A DNA stretch of 58,606 bases from Tenacibaculum finnmarkense genomovar ulcerans (GCF_900239495.1 NZ_OENE01000010.1:64871-123476); one strand, 5' to 3'. Shown: positions 1 to 8,482, numbered from the stretch's first letter. Numbers and translations: made by a program. Notes: generated from the letters alone by a model not told the origin.

Positions 1-15
1 TTTATTTTGATAATC

Positions 16-290
16 CTTGTCAATTCGAGTGATTTTAATGACTAAAAGGAATTAAAATAGTATCGAGAATTTGAATTGTTTTTTGTTGATATTAAAAAAG
101 TTCTCGATACATTTTTTTAAAGGAAAAAAAACACTCGAACTGACAGTTATTTTGATGATTCTTGTCAATTCGAGTGATTTTAATGACTAAAAGGAATTAA
201 AATAGTATCGAGAATTTGAATTGTTTTTTGTTGATACTAAAAAAGTTCTCGATACATTTTTTTGAAGGAAAAAAACACTCGAACTGACAG
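16..290. repeat. Family A palindromic element, two tandem copies (145-bp period)
   Basis: Two copies lie head to tail, at 16-146 and 161-290. Including the 14-base linker (TTATTTTGAT plus a few bases), the unit repeats every 145 bp, with only scattered differences. Each copy starts CTTGTCAATTCGAGTG and ends CACTCGAACTGACAG, which are imperfect inverted ends. A second, inner inverted pair is built on GTATCGAGAA and TTCTCGATAC. The unit could fold into a nested cruciform or RNA hairpin. Related copies are at 45301-45430 and 53058-53134, with fragments near 52948 and 54495. No gene is visible in it. The linker sequence also precedes copy 1, so the tandem may extend left of the window. Confidence 0.85.
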
Positions 291-344
291 CTCTTTAATT
301 TTTGAACAGGTTTATTCAATTTTAGTTAAAAAATAAAGTTTGAT

Positions 345-441
345 GCACAAATGCCTAGCCCCGATTGAAGCATTTGTTTGAGCTCTTTTTTGTTTTTTTC
401 AAACAAAAAAAGCGAGTGCGGAAAGCGGGAAATTGCTTCAA
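345..441 (+). repeat. Family B palindromic element, copy 1
   Basis: This non-coding element of about 100 bp has conserved outer blocks (GCCTAGCCCCGATTGAAGC on the left, GCGGAAAGCGGGAAATTGCTTC on the right, written here in parts of the element) around a variable A/T core flanked by GAGCTC and GCGAGTGCGG. GAAGC on one side pairs with GCTTC on the other. The other copies are at 8325, 33431, 39246, 45128, 46602 and 52778, in both orientations and always between genes. It lies just beyond the terminator of the crotonase gene. Confidence 0.85.
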
Positions 442-477
442 ATAATTTTTATTTTTTTACAAGATTACTTTTAAACT

Positions 478-516
478 AAAAACCCATCACATTTTTTGAA
501 ATTGCGATGGGTTTTT
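478..516 (-). terminator. Intrinsic terminator of the crotonase gene
   Basis: AAAAACCCATC pairs with GATGGGTTTTT around an A/T-rich loop. Read leftward, the hairpin ends in a T run about 23 nt after the stop codon of the crotonase-family gene. Confidence 0.75.
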
Positions 517-538
517 AAAAATTATTAAAACGTATTTT

Positions 539-1243
539 TTATTTTGATGGTGGATTTAAGCCATTTTCTGCATCTTTTTTAATCGCTTTTTTTAAAGATC
601 TTAAAGCTGTTTTTCTAACCTTTAATTTGGTTTGATGATGTGCTTTTAGGTTTAATTTAGCAAACATTTCTGCAATTTTAATCGCTGTTGGTAATACCTG
701 GTTTTCAGGAACTATTTTGTCTAGAAACCCTGCGGTAACAGCATCTTTGGGACTGTACATTTCAGCATTATTTACACTGCGATTTACATAATTAGGCGTT
801 AAGCGAGCTTTGGCAATTTGAACCCCTGCATTGTGCATAGTCATGCCTATTAATACTTCGTTAAATCCTATTTTAAAATTTCCTTCAGCGCCTAATCGGT
901 AATCGGTAGAAAGTAGTAAAAATGCGCCTTTTGCAATAGCATGCCCAGTACAGGCGGCAATAATTGGCGTAGGAAACGATAGCATTCTGTGTGATAATTT
1001 TGAGCCTTTTGTAACTAGTTTTAAAGCTGATTCGGGCGAGGTAGTCATGCTTTTTAAATCGTATCCTGCCGAAAAAATACCTGGTTGTCCTGTTAAAATA
1101 ACTACTTTTTTTTGGGCTTCGGCTTTATCTAGTAATTGGTTTAATGAATCGATTACTTCGTGCGATATGGCGTTTACTTTACCATTATTAAGGGTAATAA
1201 TTACGTAATTTTCTTCGGATGTATAGTCAATTAATGCGCTCAT
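539..1243 (-). CDS. Enoyl-CoA hydratase/isomerase (crotonase) family protein
   Basis: This 234-residue protein has the crotonase fold, whose members handle acyl-CoA thioesters (hydration, isomerisation or cleavage) through two backbone NH groups forming an oxyanion hole. The first oxyanion segment is visible as SAGYDL (residues 58-63). The second, GHAIAKGA (100-107), departs from the usual GxAxGGG. An NEV at 128-130 lies where a catalytic Glu often sits. The protein is slightly shorter than typical enoyl-CoA hydratases (about 255-260 residues). The C-terminus is very lysine-rich. The substrate cannot be told from sequence. The gene is read leftward behind crcB, 25 bp away, and may share its transcript. 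Confidence 0.85.
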   Translation of the reverse strand: MSALIDYTSEENYVIITLNNGKVNAISHEVIDSLNQLLDKAEAQKKVVILTGQPGIFSAGYDLKSMTTSPESALKLVTKGSKLSHRMLSFPTPIIAACTGHAIAKGAFLLLSTDYRLGAEGNFKIGFNEVLIGMTMHNAGVQIAKARLTPNYVNRSVNNAEMYSPKDAVTAGFLDKIVPENQVLPTAIKIAEMFAKLNLKAHHQTKLKVRKTALRSLKKAIKKDAENGLNPPSK

Positions 1244-1268
1244 AATAAAATATATTTTTTAGTGAAAA

Positions 1269-1640
1269 TTAAATGAATTTAGTTAAAAATATTCCTGCGA
1301 AAACGGCTAAAAAACCCAGGATAAAACTGGCAACGGTATAAAAGGCAAAGGTTGTAAAATCGCCTGCTTTTAAAAAGACATGATTTTCGTAAGCAAAGCT
1401 CGAAAATGTGGTAAAACCACCACAAAAACCTGTGGCTAATAATAAGGTGTGATTTTGGGTTAATGTGTTATTTTTAGCGGCGAATCCTAAAATAAAACCG
1501 ATCAGTAAACTTCCTAAAATATTTGCTGTAAAGGTGCCGTACGGAATTCCTGTTTGGGGGTTATTTAAAAATTTTCCGATTAAAAATCGTAAAACACTTC
1601 CAAGGCCACCGCCCATAAAAACGAGTAGTAATTGTTTCAT
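1269..1640 (-). CDS. crcB: Fluoride channel CrcB/FluC
   Basis: This small four-helix membrane protein (123 residues) works as a dual-topology dimer exporting fluoride from the cytoplasm. Family signatures are GGGLGSVLRF near residues 10-19, the pore Asn in GTFTANILGSLLIGF (35-49) and the conserved GFCGGFTTFSSF block (71-82) that contains the Phe/Thr fluoride track. Length is normal and all key residues are present. A hairpin terminator sits immediately upstream at 1660-1682, so it probably starts its own transcript, which may run on into the crotonase gene. No crcB fluoride riboswitch is recognisable in the short leader. Confidence 0.93.
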   Translation of the reverse strand: MKQLLLVFMGGGLGSVLRFLIGKFLNNPQTGIPYGTFTANILGSLLIGFILGFAAKNNTLTQNHTLLLATGFCGGFTTFSSFAYENHVFLKAGDFTTFAFYTVASFILGFLAVFAGIFLTKFI

Positions 1641-1659
1641 AGTATTGCTAAAATAAGAA

Positions 1660-1682
1660 AACCTCGCTATTTTAGCGAGGTT
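1660..1682. terminator. Bidirectional hairpin terminator
   Basis: AACCTCGCT pairs with AGCGAGGTT around a short ATTTT loop, with A runs before and T runs after it. It lies between the start of crcB and the end of the BT_3928 gene and would end the leftward BT_3928 transcript. Confidence 0.75.
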
Positions 1683-1723
1683 TTATATTGTAAAAATAGT
1701 TTTAAAATATAGGCGATAAAATA

Positions 1724-2701
1724 TTATTCTTTTAGAGTAACATCTTGAGCATCTGTCCAATTCCATTTCCCTGCGATAATACCTTTTTCAACGGTAACAA
1801 TTCCTGGATTGGCTCTGATAACTGTTTTTAAAGCAGTTTCATCACAAAAACCGAAGGTATATGGCAGGTTAAATTCTTTTTGAGTAGCAGCTAAATCTTC
1901 AATATACGACGCTGTTAATACATAAATTTCATAACCATTTGCCTTTGCTTTTGCAGCAGCTTTTGATACGGCTGCAATTCCTTGTTTTTCAGTTTTATCA
2001 AAATTATACATTAAAACAAGCATTGCTTTGTCTTTTTTTAACATACTTTCTAATAAATCACCATCATCAGTTTCAATCATAAAATCATGAATTGGCGGCA
2101 CATCATCGCTACCTTCTTGGTATTCCATGCCTTTGGCAATATCTTTTCCTATAGCATAGGCTCTAAAATCAATAATTGGTAAATGATGCAATACATGATA
2201 GGTAATTCCTAATGAAAAGAACAGGGCTATAGCGGTGAATAAAGCGCTTACTTTGATTGAAATAAGTGGTTTTATATATTTTAAACCAATAATTAAAATG
2301 ATAATAAAAACCATAAAAACCACGTTTTTGTAGAAGGTTTCTTTGGGTGTTAATTTTAAGGCATCTCCAAAACAACCGCAATCGGTTACCTTGTTGTACA
2401 CGTATGAATACCAGGTTAAAAATAAGAACACTAGGTTTAAACTAAAAATACTCCAAACGGTAAATTTAGGTTTGTAACCCACCAATAACATAACACCTAA
2501 AACCAATTCAACAACTATTAATAAAATTGAAAAAGGTAGGGTGTAGGGAATTAAAAATTCTAAATTTAAGACGTCTTCGCTAAAATATTCTTGAAATTTA
2601 TATTGAGAACCAATAGGGTCTACTAATTTTACGAATCCGGAATAGATGAATAAAAGACCGATTAATATTCTTGAAACATGTGTTAAAAGTTTTAATATCA
2701 T
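1724..2701 (-). CDS. BT_3928-family DoxX-like membrane protein
   Basis: The 325-residue protein begins with about five membrane helices of the DoxX/MauE type (residues 1-170), including the GFVKLVDPIGS start block and the DCGCFGD motif near residue 107 that is typical of MauE-like quinone/thiol-linked membrane proteins. A soluble C-terminal part (about 195-325) looks thioredoxin-like but has no CxxC pair. The family is conserved through Bacteroidota without a settled function; a role in envelope redox chemistry is an inference. It follows the DUF1599 gene by 17 bp on the same strand, a pairing common in this phylum, so the two are probably co-transcribed. Confidence 0.85.
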   Translation of the reverse strand: MILKLLTHVSRILIGLLFIYSGFVKLVDPIGSQYKFQEYFSEDVLNLEFLIPYTLPFSILLIVVELVLGVMLLVGYKPKFTVWSIFSLNLVFLFLTWYSYVYNKVTDCGCFGDALKLTPKETFYKNVVFMVFIIILIIGLKYIKPLISIKVSALFTAIALFFSLGITYHVLHHLPIIDFRAYAIGKDIAKGMEYQEGSDDVPPIHDFMIETDDGDLLESMLKKDKAMLVLMYNFDKTEKQGIAAVSKAAAKAKANGYEIYVLTASYIEDLAATQKEFNLPYTFGFCDETALKTVIRANPGIVTVEKGIIAGKWNWTDAQDVTLKE

Positions 2702-2718
2702 TTTTTAAGGGTTTAAGT

Positions 2719-3264
2719 TTAACTGTTTGACTCTGAATGATGAATCAATGCAAAAATAGCATAATTAATCATGTCTTGGTAATTTGCGTCAATTCCTTCA
2801 GAAACTAAGGTTTTTCCTTTGTTATCTTCAATTTGTTTTACACGAAGTAATTTTTGAAGAATTAAATCGGTTAATGATGAAATTCGCATTTCTCGCCAAG
2901 CTTCACCGTAATCATGGTTTTTGTTTTCCATTAATTCTTTGGTGATTTTCAGGTGTTTATCATATAAAATAGTTGCCTGATTGGTGTTTAAATCGGGCTG
3001 CTGAACAACGCCTAATTCTAATTGAATAAGTGCCATTATCGAATAATTAATAATACCTATAAATTCTGGTTTTTCACCTTCATCAACTTTTCGTTGGGTA
3101 TTTTCTTGTAATTGACGAATACGCTGTGCTTTGATAAAAATTTGGTCGGTTAATGAAGGAAGTCTTAAAATTCGCCAAGCGCTTCCGTAATCGCTCATCT
3201 TTTTGATAAACAAACTTCTACATTGATCTACTACTACGTCATATTGTTCAGAGGTGTGCTGCAT
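2719..3264 (-). CDS. DUF1599 protein (internal duplication)
   Basis: This 181-residue soluble protein is a tandem duplication. The block MSDYGSAWRILRLPSLTDQI (about residues 19-38) recurs as HDYGEAWREMRISSLTDLI (about 116-134), each followed by a helix with K..R(I/V)KQ. This is the DUF1599 family, also called nucleotide-modification-associated domain 1. Its cellular role in Bacteroidota is unknown. The gene is divergent from folP. A TAcTTTTG promoter box on the minus strand (3289-3296) lies about 25 bp upstream of its ATG. It is the first gene of the leftward unit with BT_3928. Confidence 0.85.
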   Translation of the reverse strand: MQHTSEQYDVVVDQCRSLFIKKMSDYGSAWRILRLPSLTDQIFIKAQRIRQLQENTQRKVDEGEKPEFIGIINYSIMALIQLELGVVQQPDLNTNQATILYDKHLKITKELMENKNHDYGEAWREMRISSLTDLILQKLLRVKQIEDNKGKTLVSEGIDANYQDMINYAIFALIHHSESNS

Positions 3265-3288
3265 CTTTTTTATTTAAAAGTAATGCTT

Positions 3289-3331
3289 CAAAAGTAATAA
3301 ATATTACAGGCTTTTCTTATTTTTACTTTTG
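3289..3331. promoter_or_regulatory. Divergent promoters for DUF1599 and folP
   Basis: Two boxes matching the Bacteroidota -7 consensus TAnnTTTG face away from each other: TACTTTTG on the minus strand at 3289-3296 for the DUF1599/BT_3928 unit, and TACTTTTG on the plus strand at 3324-3331 for folP. No clear TTG -33 element was seen for either. Confidence 0.5.
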
Positions 3332-3380
3332 AAAATTTTAACGTTAAAAGTTGGAGTTTTATAACGAAGATTTATAATTA

Positions 3381-4208
3381 ATGATGATGACAATTAATTG
3401 CAAAGGAAATTTAATAGACTTCACGATTCCTAAAGTAATGGGGATTTTAAATGTAACACCCGATTCTTTTTTTGATGGTGGAAAATACAAAAATGAACAA
3501 GCTATTTTGAGTCAAACCGCTAAAATGCTAGCCGATGGCGCTACTTTTATTGATGTTGGTGCGTATTCATCAAAGCCAGGGGCAAAGCAGGTATCCGAAG
3601 TAGAAGAACTAGCTCGAATTATTCCTGTAATAAAATTATTAGTGCGTAATTTCCCTAGCATAATTATTTCTGTAGATACTTTTAGAAGTGAGGTTGCAAA
3701 GCAGTCTGTGCAAGCAGGGGCGGCACTTATAAATGATATTTCTGGCGGTGTTTTAGATGCCAAAATGTTTGAAACTGTAGCGAAATTACAAGTGCCTTAT
3801 ATTATGATGCACATGCAAGGAACGCCTCAAAATATGCAATTAAACCCTGTTTATACTGATATTGTAAAAGAAGTAACCTTATTTTTTGCAACACAATTAG
3901 CAAAACTTCGCGCTTTAAAAGTAAATGATGTTATAATTGATGTCGGCTTTGGTTTTGGAAAAACAACCGCACATAATTACGAGTTATTACAAAAATTAGC
4001 CTTGTTTGAAAGTTTAGAAGTGCCTATTTTAACAGGTATTTCTAGAAAATCGATGTTGTATAAATTATTAGATATTTTACCTGCCGATGCTTTAAATGCG
4101 ACAACGGTAGCAAATACCATTGCTTTGTTAAACGGAACTAATATTTTAAGAGTTCATGATGTAAAACAAGCAGTAGAAGCAGTAAAAATTGTAAAACAAG
4201 TGCAGTAG
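3381..4208 (+). CDS. folP: Dihydropteroate synthase
   Basis: FolP joins p-aminobenzoate to 6-hydroxymethyl-dihydropterin pyrophosphate, a step of folate synthesis and the target of sulfonamides. The TIM-barrel motifs are complete: MGILNVTPDSFFDGGKY (residues 20-36), FIDVGAYSSKPGA, the INDISGG and MMHMQG loops, DVGFGFGKT, GISRKSM and the terminal RVHDV. Length (275 residues) is normal. Three ATG codons in a row at 3381, 3384 and 3387 make the exact start uncertain by two residues. cdaA follows 45 bp downstream on the same strand, probably in one transcript. Confidence 0.95.
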   Translation: MMMTINCKGNLIDFTIPKVMGILNVTPDSFFDGGKYKNEQAILSQTAKMLADGATFIDVGAYSSKPGAKQVSEVEELARIIPVIKLLVRNFPSIIISVDTFRSEVAKQSVQAGAALINDISGGVLDAKMFETVAKLQVPYIMMHMQGTPQNMQLNPVYTDIVKEVTLFFATQLAKLRALKVNDVIIDVGFGFGKTTAHNYELLQKLALFESLEVPILTGISRKSMLYKLLDILPADALNATTVANTIALLNGTNILRVHDVKQAVEAVKIVKQVQ

Positions 4209-4253
4209 TTACGTGTTTTAAAAGGAGTACATTTACTAAAAACACTATAATTA

Positions 4254-5036
4254 ATGAATTTAGATTTTATTGATTTTTCGTTTCTTGACCTGCTCGATAT
4301 TATTTTAGTAGCGGTGTTACTATATTATATTTACAAGTTATTAAAAGGAACGGTTGCTGTAAATATCGTTATCGGTATTACTTTAATTTTTGTAATTTGG
4401 CAAATAACGCAAGCGCTTCACATGGAAATGTTGAGCGGTATTTTGGGCTATTTATTATCGGGAGGAGTCATTGCTTTAATTATTGTTTTTCAGCAAGAGA
4501 TTAGAAAATTTTTATTGATGATAGGAACGACTAATTTTTCGACTAAAAGAGGTTTTTTAAATCAACTGACATTTTTAAAGGCCGAAATTAATTCAGAAAC
4601 GGATATTAAAACAATTTTAAATGCGTGTATTAGTATGGCAAAAACTAAAACAGGCGCTTTAATTGTTATCGAAAAAACAAATAATCTTGATTTTATCGTA
4701 AATACAGGCGATCAAATGAATGCGCTAGTAAACGAGGCTATTTTAGAAAGTATTTTTTATAAAAATAGTCCGCTACATGATGGGGCTACCGTAATTAGAG
4801 ATAATTTTATTGTAGCAACTCGGGTGGTTTTACCTATTTCGGCAAGCACGAAATTACCCGCTCGTTTTGGTTTGCGTCATAGAGCAGCAATTGGTGTAAC
4901 TGAAAAAACAGATGCTATTTGTTTGTTAGTATCGGAAGAAACTGGCGAAATATCGTATATAAATAACGGTGAATTTGTACTGTATAAAACATTAGAAAAT
5001 TTACTAATAAAGCTTCAAAATGATTTAACTACTTAA
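4254..5036 (+). CDS. cdaA: Diadenylate cyclase CdaA (c-di-AMP synthase)
   Basis: CdaA condenses two ATP into the second messenger c-di-AMP, which controls potassium and osmotic balance. The N-terminus holds about three membrane helices (residues 10-85), followed by a coiled linker and the DAC domain. Both catalytic motifs are intact: LHDGATV with DGA at 176-178, and GLRHRAAIG with RHR at 208-210. Length (260) fits the membrane-bound CdaA class. Placement right after folP is usual in Bacteroidota, whereas Firmicutes have cdaR next door; no cdaR is present here. A terminator follows at 5052-5074. Confidence 0.95.
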   Translation: MNLDFIDFSFLDLLDIILVAVLLYYIYKLLKGTVAVNIVIGITLIFVIWQITQALHMEMLSGILGYLLSGGVIALIIVFQQEIRKFLLMIGTTNFSTKRGFLNQLTFLKAEINSETDIKTILNACISMAKTKTGALIVIEKTNNLDFIVNTGDQMNALVNEAILESIFYKNSPLHDGATVIRDNFIVATRVVLPISASTKLPARFGLRHRAAIGVTEKTDAICLLVSEETGEISYINNGEFVLYKTLENLLIKLQNDLTT

Positions 5037-5051
5037 AAATATAACACAAAA

Positions 5052-5074
5052 AAAGCTCGCAAATTGCGAGCTTT
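5052..5074. terminator. Bidirectional terminator between cdaA and the Ala-rich lipoprotein gene
   Basis: AAAGCTCGC pairs with GCGAGCTTT around AAATT, with an A run on the left and a T run on the right. It lies between two convergent genes and can serve both. Confidence 0.8.
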
Positions 5075-5096
5075 TAATTTGTACGAAAATCTAAAA

Positions 5097-5651
5097 TTAT
5101 TTAGCAGGAGCCATTTTAGCCATAATAGCGTTCATAACACCGTTATATTTTTTAACACCTTCAGCATCTAAAGAAGAAACAATTTCTTTTCCTTTAGCAG
5201 CTAATTCAACACCTTTTTTAGCTAATGAAGCATTCTTTAAAACATCACCTTTAGCAGCGATATAATCGTTTGCGTAAGAAGCATAGTTATTTAAGTGTTC
5301 AGCAACTTTAGGATCTTTAAATGCAGGAATTGAAACTCCAGCAAGTTTAGATGTTACAGCTTCGGTAGCAGCATTAACAGCCTTTGTTGCAGCATCAGTA
5401 GTAGCGTCAACAGCCTTTGTTGCAGCATCAGTAGTAGCGTCAACAGCTTTTGTTGCAGCATCAGCAGTAGCGTCAACAGCTTTTGTAGCAGCGTTAGTAG
5501 TTGCATGAGCAGCTTTTGTAGCAGCATCTTTTGTTGCATCAGTAGCTTTAGCAGCAGCTTCAACAGTTGCATCTTTAGCTTCAGCAGCTTTTTTACAAGA
5601 AGTTGCTAATAAAGAAGCAGCAACACAGATAGTTAAAATTACTTTTTTCAT
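5097..5651 (-). CDS. Alanine-rich lipoprotein with 11-residue LEA-like repeats
   Basis: The 184-residue precursor has a lipoprotein signal ending LLATSC (Cys19 is the likely lipidated residue). Residues about 25-100 are built from 11-residue units of the type ATxDAATKAVD, which should form a long amphipathic helix like those of LEA and related stress proteins. The rest is a helical region without a recognised domain. The DNA over about 5370-5560 is a matching 33-bp tandem repeat, so copy number may vary between strains. A hydration or envelope-stress role is only an inference from the repeat type. It is monocistronic, between its terminator and the ABC exporter gene. Confidence 0.75.
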   Translation of the reverse strand: MKKVILTICVAASLLATSCKKAAEAKDATVEAAAKATDATKDAATKAAHATTNAATKAVDATADAATKAVDATTDAATKAVDATTDAATKAVNAATEAVTSKLAGVSIPAFKDPKVAEHLNNYASYANDYIAAKGDVLKNASLAKKGVELAAKGKEIVSSLDAEGVKKYNGVMNAIMAKMAPAK

Positions 5652-5720
5652 CGTATTATGATTTTTAGTTTATAGATTGATAGGGCAAATGTATTCTATT
5701 GTGCTTTGTAAACAAACTAA

Positions 5721-7487
5721 TTACGAAGTAATTTCAGTTTTAAACTGTTTTTTATATAAATTTTTGTAGTAGCCATCTTTTTTGTTCAGTAACTCGGCAT
5801 GGCTACCTTTTTCAACAATTTCGCCTTTGTCCATTACAATAATAGTATCTGCCTTTTTTATAGTTGCTAATCTGTGGGCAATGACTATTGAAGTTCGGTT
5901 TTTAGTGATTTTATCCGTAGCATATTGAATCATTTTTTCGGAATGTGTATCAACAGAAGAAGTTGCTTCATCTAAAATTAAAATACTTGGTTTGCTAACA
6001 TAAGCTCGTAAAAAAGCAATTAATTGACGTTGCCCTGATGATAGCATTCCGCCACGTTCTTTCACATTATAAGAATAACCATTAGGCAAACTCACAATAA
6101 ACTCATGAATACCAATTTGTTTTGCCGCTTGTTTTACTTCATCCAAAGAAATATGTTTGCTTTTTAAAGAGATATTATTAAAAATAGTATCAGAAAATAA
6201 AAATACATCTTGTAAAACAACGGCTATTTTTTCACGCAAGGCATTAATTTCATACTCTTGAACAGGTATATTATCTAAGTAAATAGTACCGCTATCTATT
6301 TCATAAAAACGATTGATTAAATTGATAATAGTTGATTTTCCTGCACCTGTAGCACCAACAATCGCAATGGTTTGTCCTTTTTGAACATCAAAAGAAATGC
6401 CTTTTAAAATTTCCTCTCCTTTAATATAACTAAAACGCACCTCTTTAAAAGAAATAATTCCTTCTAAAGTATCTGTAGTAATTGTGCCGCTTTTTGTTAT
6501 AGAACTTTTGGTGTCAATAATATCAAAAACACGTTCGCCAGCTACAATTCCCATTTGAAGTTGATTAAATTTATCGGCAATTTGACGTAGTGGTCTAAAT
6601 AACATTTGTGCCATTTTTATAAAACCAATAATGGCAGCAACAGAAACAGCATTATCTGCAATAACTTGCAATCCGCCATACCAAACGATTAAACCAATAG
6701 CTATTGATGATAATATTTCGGCAATTGGAAAAAAGATAGAGTAGTACCAAACCGTTTTTATATAGGCTTTTTTATGTTTATCATTGATGCCAACAAAGTT
6801 TTGATATTCTATCTTCTCACGATTAAAAAGCTGTACAATTTTCATTCCTGTAACTCTTTCTTGCACAAATCCGTTGAGGTTTGCTACTTGATTTCGAACA
6901 TCCTGAAAAGTAGATTTAATCGCTATTTGAAATATTTTTGTAGCATAAATTAAAATAGGTAAAGTTGCCAATGCAATAAGTGCTAACCTCCAATTAGTGT
7001 ATAGCATTACAATAATTACAACAACCATTTTTAAAAGATCGCTAATAATCATAAAAACCCCTTGCGAAAAGAAATTAGCAATAGTTTCAATATCTGACAC
7101 CACGCGAGTAACCAATCTTCCTACCGATGAATTATCAAAATAACTCATTTTAAAAGATAAAATTTTTCGAAATGTTTTGCTTCTAATATCTCTAATAATA
7201 TGTTGCCCTACCCAATTGGCGTAGTAAATAAAGCTAAACTGAAATAAAACCTGCACCAATAAAGTAACTAACATCGCTATTGTATAGTACAATAATCGAG
7301 TTAAATCTTTATGGGTTACAAAATCATCAATAGCCATCATTAAAATAACGGGGCTGAGTACTGCAAATATTGCTAAAAGTATGGTAGAACTTGCTGCTAT
7401 AATAAATCGTACACGATACCGTTTTGCAAAACTCATCAGTCTTACAAAAATTTTCATATCGAACGCTTTTCCTGTTTTTTTACTCAC
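5721..7487 (-). CDS. ABC exporter, fused permease and ATPase (MsbA/LmrA type)
   Basis: This 588-residue half-transporter has six membrane helices in the N-terminal half (about residues 25-310) followed by a nucleotide-binding domain. It shows Walker A GATGAGKST (378-386), Q-loop Gln426, signature LSSGQ (482-486), Walker B ILILDE (502-507) and an IAHR switch His. It would act as a homodimer exporting a lipid or hydrophobic compound from the inner membrane; the substrate is not evident. The start is GTG: the truA stop TAG and this GTG share one G (TAGTG at 7485-7489 on the plus-strand map), indicating translational coupling. A downstream ATG (codon 11) is a weaker alternative. Confidence 0.9.
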   Translation of the reverse strand: MSKKTGKAFDMKIFVRLMSFAKRYRVRFIIAASSTILLAIFAVLSPVILMMAIDDFVTHKDLTRLLYYTIAMLVTLLVQVLFQFSFIYYANWVGQHIIRDIRSKTFRKILSFKMSYFDNSSVGRLVTRVVSDIETIANFFSQGVFMIISDLLKMVVVIIVMLYTNWRLALIALATLPILIYATKIFQIAIKSTFQDVRNQVANLNGFVQERVTGMKIVQLFNREKIEYQNFVGINDKHKKAYIKTVWYYSIFFPIAEILSSIAIGLIVWYGGLQVIADNAVSVAAIIGFIKMAQMLFRPLRQIADKFNQLQMGIVAGERVFDIIDTKSSITKSGTITTDTLEGIISFKEVRFSYIKGEEILKGISFDVQKGQTIAIVGATGAGKSTIINLINRFYEIDSGTIYLDNIPVQEYEINALREKIAVVLQDVFLFSDTIFNNISLKSKHISLDEVKQAAKQIGIHEFIVSLPNGYSYNVKERGGMLSSGQRQLIAFLRAYVSKPSILILDEATSSVDTHSEKMIQYATDKITKNRTSIVIAHRLATIKKADTIIVMDKGEIVEKGSHAELLNKKDGYYKNLYKKQFKTEITS

Positions 7488-8221
7488 TATATATAGGGGT
7501 ATACTACTTTTGTTAAAAATAATCCTTTTGCGGGAACCGATGTTCCTGCCTTGCTTCTGTTTTTACTAGCGATAATTTTATGAAAATCATCAATTGTTGT
7601 TTTGCCTGTACCAATATCAATTAAAGTACCCACAATAGCACGCACCATGTTTCTTAAAAACCGATTTGCGCTAATATGAAACGTCAACTCATTGCCTTTT
7701 AACTCCCAAATGGCATTGGTAACATCGCAATTAAAAGTATGCACGTCCGATTTTACCTTCGAAAAACACTCAAAATCTTCATGTTCATATAAAATTGCTG
7801 CCGCTTGGTTCATCAAATCAACATCCAATTTCTGATTGTATAATTGCCAAGAGGTATCTAATGAAAACGGGTTTCTGCCAAGCCAAATTTTGTATTCATA
7901 ACTTCTGCTACTTGCATCAAAACGAGTATGTGCATCATTGTGCACTAATTTACAGTTAAAAATTACAATATCATCAGGTAAAAGTGCATTTAATCGGAAG
8001 GCAAATTTATTAGTTAAAACCACATCGGTATCAAAATGCGCAAACATTTGTGAAGCATGTACGCCCGCATCTGTTCTTCCTGCGCCTGTAATGCTTATAT
8101 TTTCTCTTAAAACAGTGCTAATTGCCTTGTTTATTTTTTCTTGTACCGAAACTGCATCAGGTTGTATTTGCCAACCATGATAATTTTTTCCTTTATACGC
8201 TAATTCAATAAAATATCTCAA
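7487..8221 (-). CDS. truA: tRNA pseudouridine(38-40) synthase
   Basis: TruA isomerises uridines 38-40 in the anticodon arm of many tRNAs. The catalytic motif GAGRTDAGVHA is intact, with nucleophile Asp51. Other family blocks are YHGWQ near residue 14, YEYKIW, FECFSK and RFLRNMVRAIVG. Length (244 residues) is usual. It overlaps the downstream ABC exporter gene by one base, so the two are likely translated from one leftward message. A family B repeat lies about 100 bp upstream. Confidence 0.95.
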   Translation of the reverse strand: MRYFIELAYKGKNYHGWQIQPDAVSVQEKINKAISTVLRENISITGAGRTDAGVHASQMFAHFDTDVVLTNKFAFRLNALLPDDIVIFNCKLVHNDAHTRFDASSRSYEYKIWLGRNPFSLDTSWQLYNQKLDVDLMNQAAAILYEHEDFECFSKVKSDVHTFNCDVTNAIWELKGNELTFHISANRFLRNMVRAIVGTLIDIGTGKTTIDDFHKIIASKNRSKAGTSVPAKGLFLTKVVYPYI

Positions 8222-8324
8222 AAAACTACAAAATTTAAGTGGCTAAATTATGAAATAATAGCTTGAGTTGTTAAGGCTATTCGAATAAATATCTACAGAA
8301 TTTTTATTTTAGATAATTATTTTT

Positions 8325-8422
8325 TGAAGCAATTTCCCGCTTTCCGCACTCGCTCTTTTTTTGAAGAAAAATCAAAAAAAGGAGCTCAAACAAATGCTTC
8401 AATCGGGGCTAGGCATTTGTGC
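8325..8422 (-). repeat. Family B palindromic element, copy 2 (inverted)
   Basis: This is the same element as at 345-441 in reverse orientation, from TGAAGCAATTTCCCGC to GGCTAGGCATTTGTGC. It fills most of the 260-bp gap between the divergent truA and metallophosphoesterase genes. Confidence 0.85.
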
Positions 8423-8469
8423 TACTTTCAAAATGTAAGAAAATAGCATAAAATTCACATCACATTGAT

Positions 8470-8477
8470 TAGTTTTG
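8470..8477 (+). promoter_or_regulatory. TAnnTTTG box six bases before an ATG (near-leaderless)
   Basis: TAGTTTTG ends only five bases before the ATG at 8483. If used as a -7 element, transcription would begin at or next to the start codon, giving a leaderless message. Confidence 0.4.
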
Positions 8478-8482
8478 TTCTG

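Noticed and set aside
3300..3380. A riboswitch in the folP leader
   Set aside because: The leader is short and A/T-rich, without a THF or other recognisable aptamer fold.
5354..5572. Leu-rich open frame inside the Ala-rich lipoprotein gene
   Set aside because: It is a shifted reading of the 33-bp repeats (GCAACAAAAGCTG-type codons) and has no independent start signal or export features.
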